Positions 60,071 to 64,000 of a DNA stretch of 64,000 bases are shown here, piece after piece; within the stretch, counting starts at the first letter, position 1, and the number at the start of each line of letters is the position of its first letter. The DNA comes from Neonectria sp. B-13 (taxonomy: Eukaryota; Ascomycota; Sordariomycetes; Hypocreales; Nectriaceae): NCBI GenBank assembly GCA_002682825.1, contig NOKP01000015.1, positions 496,001-560,000 on the forward strand. Reading direction: 5' to 3'. The position numbers were made by a program, and so were the translations under genes. The notes under the pieces were generated by a model that was not told the origin of the DNA, did no database searches, and saw nothing but the letters and a program-made list of their open reading frames with translations.

Positions 60071-61446
60071 ATGCTGTCCGGCGTCCTCATCTTCAACCAA
60101 AAGGGCGAGAACCTCATCTTCCGCGCCTTCCGCAACGACTGCCGGCCGCGCCTCGCCGACGTCTTCCGCATCCAGGTCATCTCCAACGCCCAGGTTCGCT
60201 CGCCCATCCTCACCCTCGGCAGCACCACCTTCAGCCATGTCAAGCACGAGAACATCTACCTGGTGGCCATCACCAAGAGCAACGCCAATGCCGCCCTGGT
60301 CTTCGAGTTCCTGTACCGCCTGATCCAGCTGGGCCGCGGTTACTTTGGCAAGTTCGACGAGGAGGCCGTCAAGAACAACTTCGTGCTGGTGTACGAGCTT
60401 CTCGACGAGATCATCGACTTCGGCTACCCCCAGAACACCGAGACCGACACCCTCAAGATGTACATCACCACCGAAGGCGTCAAGTCCGAGTCCCGCCGCG
60501 AGGACACGTCCAAGATCACCATGCAAGCCACCGGAGCCCTCTCGTGGCGCAAGGCCGACGTCAAGTATCGTAAGAACGAAGCTTTCGTCGACGTGATCGA
60601 GGACGTCAACCTGCTCATGTCGGCCACCGGCGCCGTCCTCCGCGCCGACGTCACCGGCCAGATCGTCATGCGCGCCTACCTCTCCGGCACCCCCGAGTGC
60701 AAGTTCGGCCTCAACGATCGCCTGTTGCTGGACAACGACGGCCTGCTCAGCCTTCCTAGCGGGAACCGCATGGGCACCAAGGCCACCAAGGCGGCGGCCG
60801 GCAGCGTCACCCTCGAGGACTGCCAGTTCCACCAGTGCGTCAAGCTGGGCAAGTTCGACAGCGACCGCATCATCAGCTTCGTGCCCCCGGACGGCGAGTT
60901 CGAGCTCATGCGGTACCGCGCCACCGAGAACGTCAACCTGCCCTTCAAGGTGCACGCCATCGTCAACGAGGTCGGCCGGTCCAAGGTCGAGTACAGCATC
61001 GGCATCAAGGCCAACTTCGGATCCAAGCTGTTTGCGACCAACGTCATCGTCAAGATCCCGACGCCGCTGAACACGGCCAAGATCACGGAGCGGTGCACCC
61101 AGGGCAAGGCCAAGTACGAGCCCAGCGAGAACAACATCATCTGGAAGATTGGTAGGTTCACCGGCCAGAGCGAGTACGTCCTCAGCGCCGAGGCCATCCT
61201 GACCAGCATGACCAACCAACGGGCGTGGAGCCGGCCGCCCCTGAGCCTGAACTTTAGCCTGCTCATGTTTACGAGCTCGGGGTTGCTGGTGCGGTACCTC
61301 AAGGTGTTTGAGAAGAGTAATTATTCCAGCGTGAAGTGGGTGCGCTACATGACGAGAGCTGGCTCATATGAAATAAGGTAAGCACCAACGTCTAGTTATG
61401 ACTGCGAGTTATGTGGTTGTAGAAGCTAACGTGTGATAGATTTTAA
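60071..61446 (+). CDS. APM4: AP-2 adaptor complex mu subunit
   Basis: Medium subunit of the clathrin adaptor AP-2, which recognises cargo at the plasma membrane for endocytosis. Two exons, 60071-61377 and 61440-61446; 437 residues. N-terminal longin-type domain opens MLSGVLIFNQKGENLIFRAF; the C-terminal mu-homology domain begins at about residue 170 with RKNEAFVDVIEDVNLLMS, whose Asp, together with the Trp of VKWVRYMTRAGSYEIRF near the end, matches the residues of mammalian mu2 that bind YxxPhi cargo motifs (D176, W421). The tiny second exon (7 bases) supplies the last two residues and the stop. Sequence identity to mammalian mu2 is visibly high. Confidence 0.94.
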
Positions 61447-61691
61447 CAACAAGTGGTTTCGCGATGGGCGGCAGACTATGTACGAAGTATGGCGTTTCGG
61501 TATATCCCGGCAAAAGTCAAAGAGCGGGCATGATTCATTGGTGTTTGTCCAACATTGACGAATTCTTCATTATCCTCGCTGTGCCTGTGCATGTGTTTGC
61601 CTCTGAGGTCATCCCTTTATGTTCATTTCTCTCGGTTCATCCCTTCAAATCATCCCTTGCAGGCCACCTTGCCAGCTTCTTCTCCTCTCCT

Positions 61692-62657
61692 CTACACGGC
61701 AACCCCCTCGTCTTCTGCCACCAACACCCTGATCCCCTTGAACACGCTCTGGCCGCCCTGGTGTTGATGAAGCCGGATCGCATTGTTCATCAGAAAGGCA
61801 AACCCGTAGGTCGGATGGCACTCGTGCCATCCAAGCGCCTCCAGGTCAAACACTTCGGTATACCGCGTCCCAACGGCCCGGATAACGTCCCCCGGCCTCT
61901 CCCCCTCGGGGCTTCCATCTCCGTCGAGCCGGTTCCAAAGCTTGTCCTTTGTCTGAAGATCCCCCGCCTTGATGTTGCGCCGGCCGCACTCCTCGCACCG
62001 CCCCGCGCAGTTGTCGACCAGATACAGCACCTCGAGATCGCGATGCAGCGTCGACGCTAGGTGCGTGATCTCGTCCCAGCCCAGCGTGTCGTGCGGCGAG
62101 AAGACCCAGCCCTCGACCACGTCCAGGGCCACCTTGCGCGCGCCCTGCAGCGCCGCCGCCAGCTCCGCCGACCACTGGCACCGCAGCACCGGCCCGATGC
62201 ACGACTGGAACACCTCGCGCTCCGGGTCGGTGCTGGCGTGCGCCGTGTCGCGGAACTGCAGCATCACCACGTCGTCGCCGGGCACGGTGACTTGCGCGCC
62301 GCGCCCGGGGAGGCACACCGTCGTCGCGCCGGCTTTGGCGCCCTGCGTCCACGCTGCGGCACGGCTCGTCTGGCGCAGCGTGTTGGCGTAGCGGTACATG
62401 CTGGGATCGCGCGGGCGGGTCACGGCCGCGCTGCCGTCGTCGAGACGGTCCAGAAACACCGTCTCCTTGAAGCGCTCGAAGCGCTGCTGGCTCTTGACGT
62501 CGTCGGCCACGCGCCCAAACGCCCGGTCGGCTCGCTCGGCCTGCCGCGACGGGAAGCACACGTCGAAGATGTGCATGCAAGGCCCGGCGGTGCACGTTTC
62601 CCAGACCTGCGTCTGGAGCTCCAGCGGGAGGTCGGGGAATAGATGGAACGACGTCAT
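61692..62657 (-). CDS. 2EXR/F-box-like domain protein, function unknown
   Basis: Single exon, 321 residues from the ATG at 62657. The N-terminus MTSFHLFPDLPLELQTQVWE matches the fungal 2EXR motif (F-x-x-F-x-x-LP-x-EL-x-x-x-IW), an F-box-like element that opens many expanded fungal families. The rest has no recognised domain; it contains a CAGRCEECGRRN cysteine group that could bind zinc, and an Arg/Ala-rich middle. Codons are strongly GC-biased. Convergent with the AP-2 mu gene, 246 bases away. Confidence 0.78.
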   Translation of the reverse strand: MTSFHLFPDLPLELQTQVWETCTAGPCMHIFDVCFPSRQAERADRAFGRVADDVKSQQRFERFKETVFLDRLDDGSAAVTRPRDPSMYRYANTLRQTSRAAAWTQGAKAGATTVCLPGRGAQVTVPGDDVVMLQFRDTAHASTDPEREVFQSCIGPVLRCQWSAELAAALQGARKVALDVVEGWVFSPHDTLGWDEITHLASTLHRDLEVLYLVDNCAGRCEECGRRNIKAGDLQTKDKLWNRLDGDGSPEGERPGDVIRAVGTRYTEVFDLEALGWHECHPTYGFAFLMNNAIRLHQHQGGQSVFKGIRVLVAEDEGVAV

Positions 62658-64000
62658 GGTAATAGATAGCTGGGATAGATGCAAGCTTGCTGCGGGGGTG
62701 ATGTCCTCAACGACAGAGACAAGAGCGATGGACAGATGGCTTTGAGGCAGAGGGCAATGCTATATACAAGGAATGGGGGGATGTCTTCCCATCCACTCAG
62801 CAAACCGAGATTATAATCAATCCCACGTCAGATCCAAGTTCCAAGAGCGATGCGTCCCATCCAACGAGGGGAGATACAACACATCAGCGCTAACTCGGCA
62901 AATGGGAAGGTCATCTTGACCAGAATGCGGCAGTTCGTCGTCATAGGGTGGTCACGAGAGGTGCTTGGAAAGGCAAAGTGTCGTGCGGAGAAGGATGCAT
63001 CGGGATGAGTTGGAGTTGGGGAGTTGGAGATGCCAAACAAGCGTGAAGCCAAACGGGTAAGCCGAGATGCGACGCCAAGCGGGGCTCGGAAGCCTCTAAA
63101 GGGACGCATTTGCGTGGAGAATATTCCTATGCGATGTTTAATGGGTGTCTGTTGGGCATCGCCGTGTTATTCGGAGACCGTGAAGCCTCCAATGCCGGGG
63201 TCAAACACCAGAGACATGAGTGCATCGCACGTCTCGTCTTGGTCTGTGACTAGGTCTTATCAGAACTAGGGCACTTAGTGCATGCATGTCTGTACGCCAG
63301 TCACGAACAAGCTCCCGGGCATGTATACGGCCATCGACAAGTTCAACCGTGTTAGTCGACGCACATACAGACCCAACATCAGCACGATCGTCACACCCAG
63401 TCGCAAATCATCCATCAATCGACCAAGCATTCACACAAGCTTATCTGCCCTCTGGCGTATATAGTCAGCGCTAGACGACTACCACGCCGACATGAGGGAG
63501 GTCTTGGTGTCAGCGCGCAACCACCCAGTGAGGCCGTCGGATATGTATTTCAGAGACGTTGGTCATACGAAGATGGCCATTGGGCAGGATGCGCTGGGGT
63601 ATTTATAGTGACGTGCAAGGATTGTCCTCGTCAAATCGCATCCGTTTTGTTTATTGAGCATCTCCATCGGGCATGGCGGTAAAGACACGGGTTTTCCACG
63701 ATAACTACATCCGAGGGATGTCTGGTTGGAGGAGGAGTCGTATCATTCCGGGTCCTCTTAGGTCATTCGTTGTTCGGTTTCTTCGTGTTTTACGCTTGAG
63801 GTGCTCTTACACCACGTACTATCCGTATGCATACCTTCTCAACTCCTTTGTACGGGCCATGTCTAGCTGCCATTTCTTCCTACCCAGTAACCAAGTCTTC
63901 TCGAGTTTCCAGCTCAGTATCATCATTCCGCGCATCATCGACGGTTCCTCGCCTCCACGCCGTGTTCAAGATCCGAAGCAATCGTCCGAGTATGCCTTCG
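62658..64000. other. right-edge stretch without a supported gene
   Basis: About 1.3 kb. Short open frames only, with no motif. It contains the upstream region of the 2EXR gene; a further gene may begin beyond the window. Confidence 0.4.

Noticed and set aside
60023..61219. 398-codon open frame on the minus strand
   Set aside because: It is antisense to the AP-2 mu gene and open only because of that gene's GC-rich codon use; the translation is Val/Leu/Asp/Gly-biased and matches no family.
61846..62642. 249-codon minus and 193-codon plus frames over the 2EXR gene
   Set aside because: Arg/Ala/Gly-biased shadows caused by very high GC; the 2EXR motif fixes the true frame.

Overview
The window is nuclear DNA from a filamentous ascomycete (Pezizomycotina, most likely Sordariomycetes). 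The evidence is spliced genes with many short introns (about 45-70 nt, GTRNGT donors, C/TAG acceptors), fungal-specific families (Zn2Cys6 factors, CFEM proteins, a Pth11-type receptor, RTA1-like and F-box proteins), no operons, and gene-poor AT-rich stretches. I rebuilt exon structures by hand; where phases and family motifs agree I give junctions. No RNA gene, CRISPR array or intact transposon was recognised. I could not assign a species.

Layout. 1-9 kb: a LAT-family amino-acid permease, a mitochondrial 3-oxoacid CoA-transferase (SCOT), an AhpD-like protein and a mitochondrial dicarboxylate-type carrier, followed tail to tail by a Zn2Cys6 regulator (to 11.3 kb). 12-17 kb: a CFEM-domain Pth11-like receptor, then a gene-poor stretch with one unrecognised Ala/Gly-rich hydrophobic protein. 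19.7-22.6 kb: cyclin H and a BAR-domain protein, then a 3.5-kb stretch with no supported gene. 26-35 kb: a conserved fungal protein of unknown role, divergent from a 2268-residue fusion of an SF1 helicase, an NF-X1 zinc finger and three CbxX/CfqX-type AAA domains. 35.6-43.7 kb: an old-yellow-enzyme reductase, a secreted protein of three six-cysteine repeats, a large F-box protein and a small PD-(D/E)XK-like protein. 44.8-48.8 kb: two CFEM proteins in tandem, one with a GPI-type tail. 50.9-52.1 kb: a Zn2Cys6 regulator broken by a stop codon inside its zinc cluster. 52.8-62.7 kb: RTA1-like membrane protein, DsbA/FrnE-like protein, phospholipase D-like protein, GPI-type carboxylesterase, AP-2 mu subunit, and a 2EXR/F-box-like protein.

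How genes may work together. The strongest regulatory signal is upstream of both tandem CFEM genes: near-identical 19-nt palindromes (one mismatch), each made of two opposed ATCWGATAA sites, the consensus of the fungal iron-repressing GATA factor SreA/Sre1. CFEM proteins capture haem iron in several fungi, so the pair looks like an iron-regulated surface/secreted module. At the left end SCOT, the AhpD-like protein, the carrier and the adjacent regulator form a plausible organic-acid/acyl-CoA neighbourhood, but co-regulation is only inferred. The remaining genes are ordinary cellular genes or separate accessory genes.
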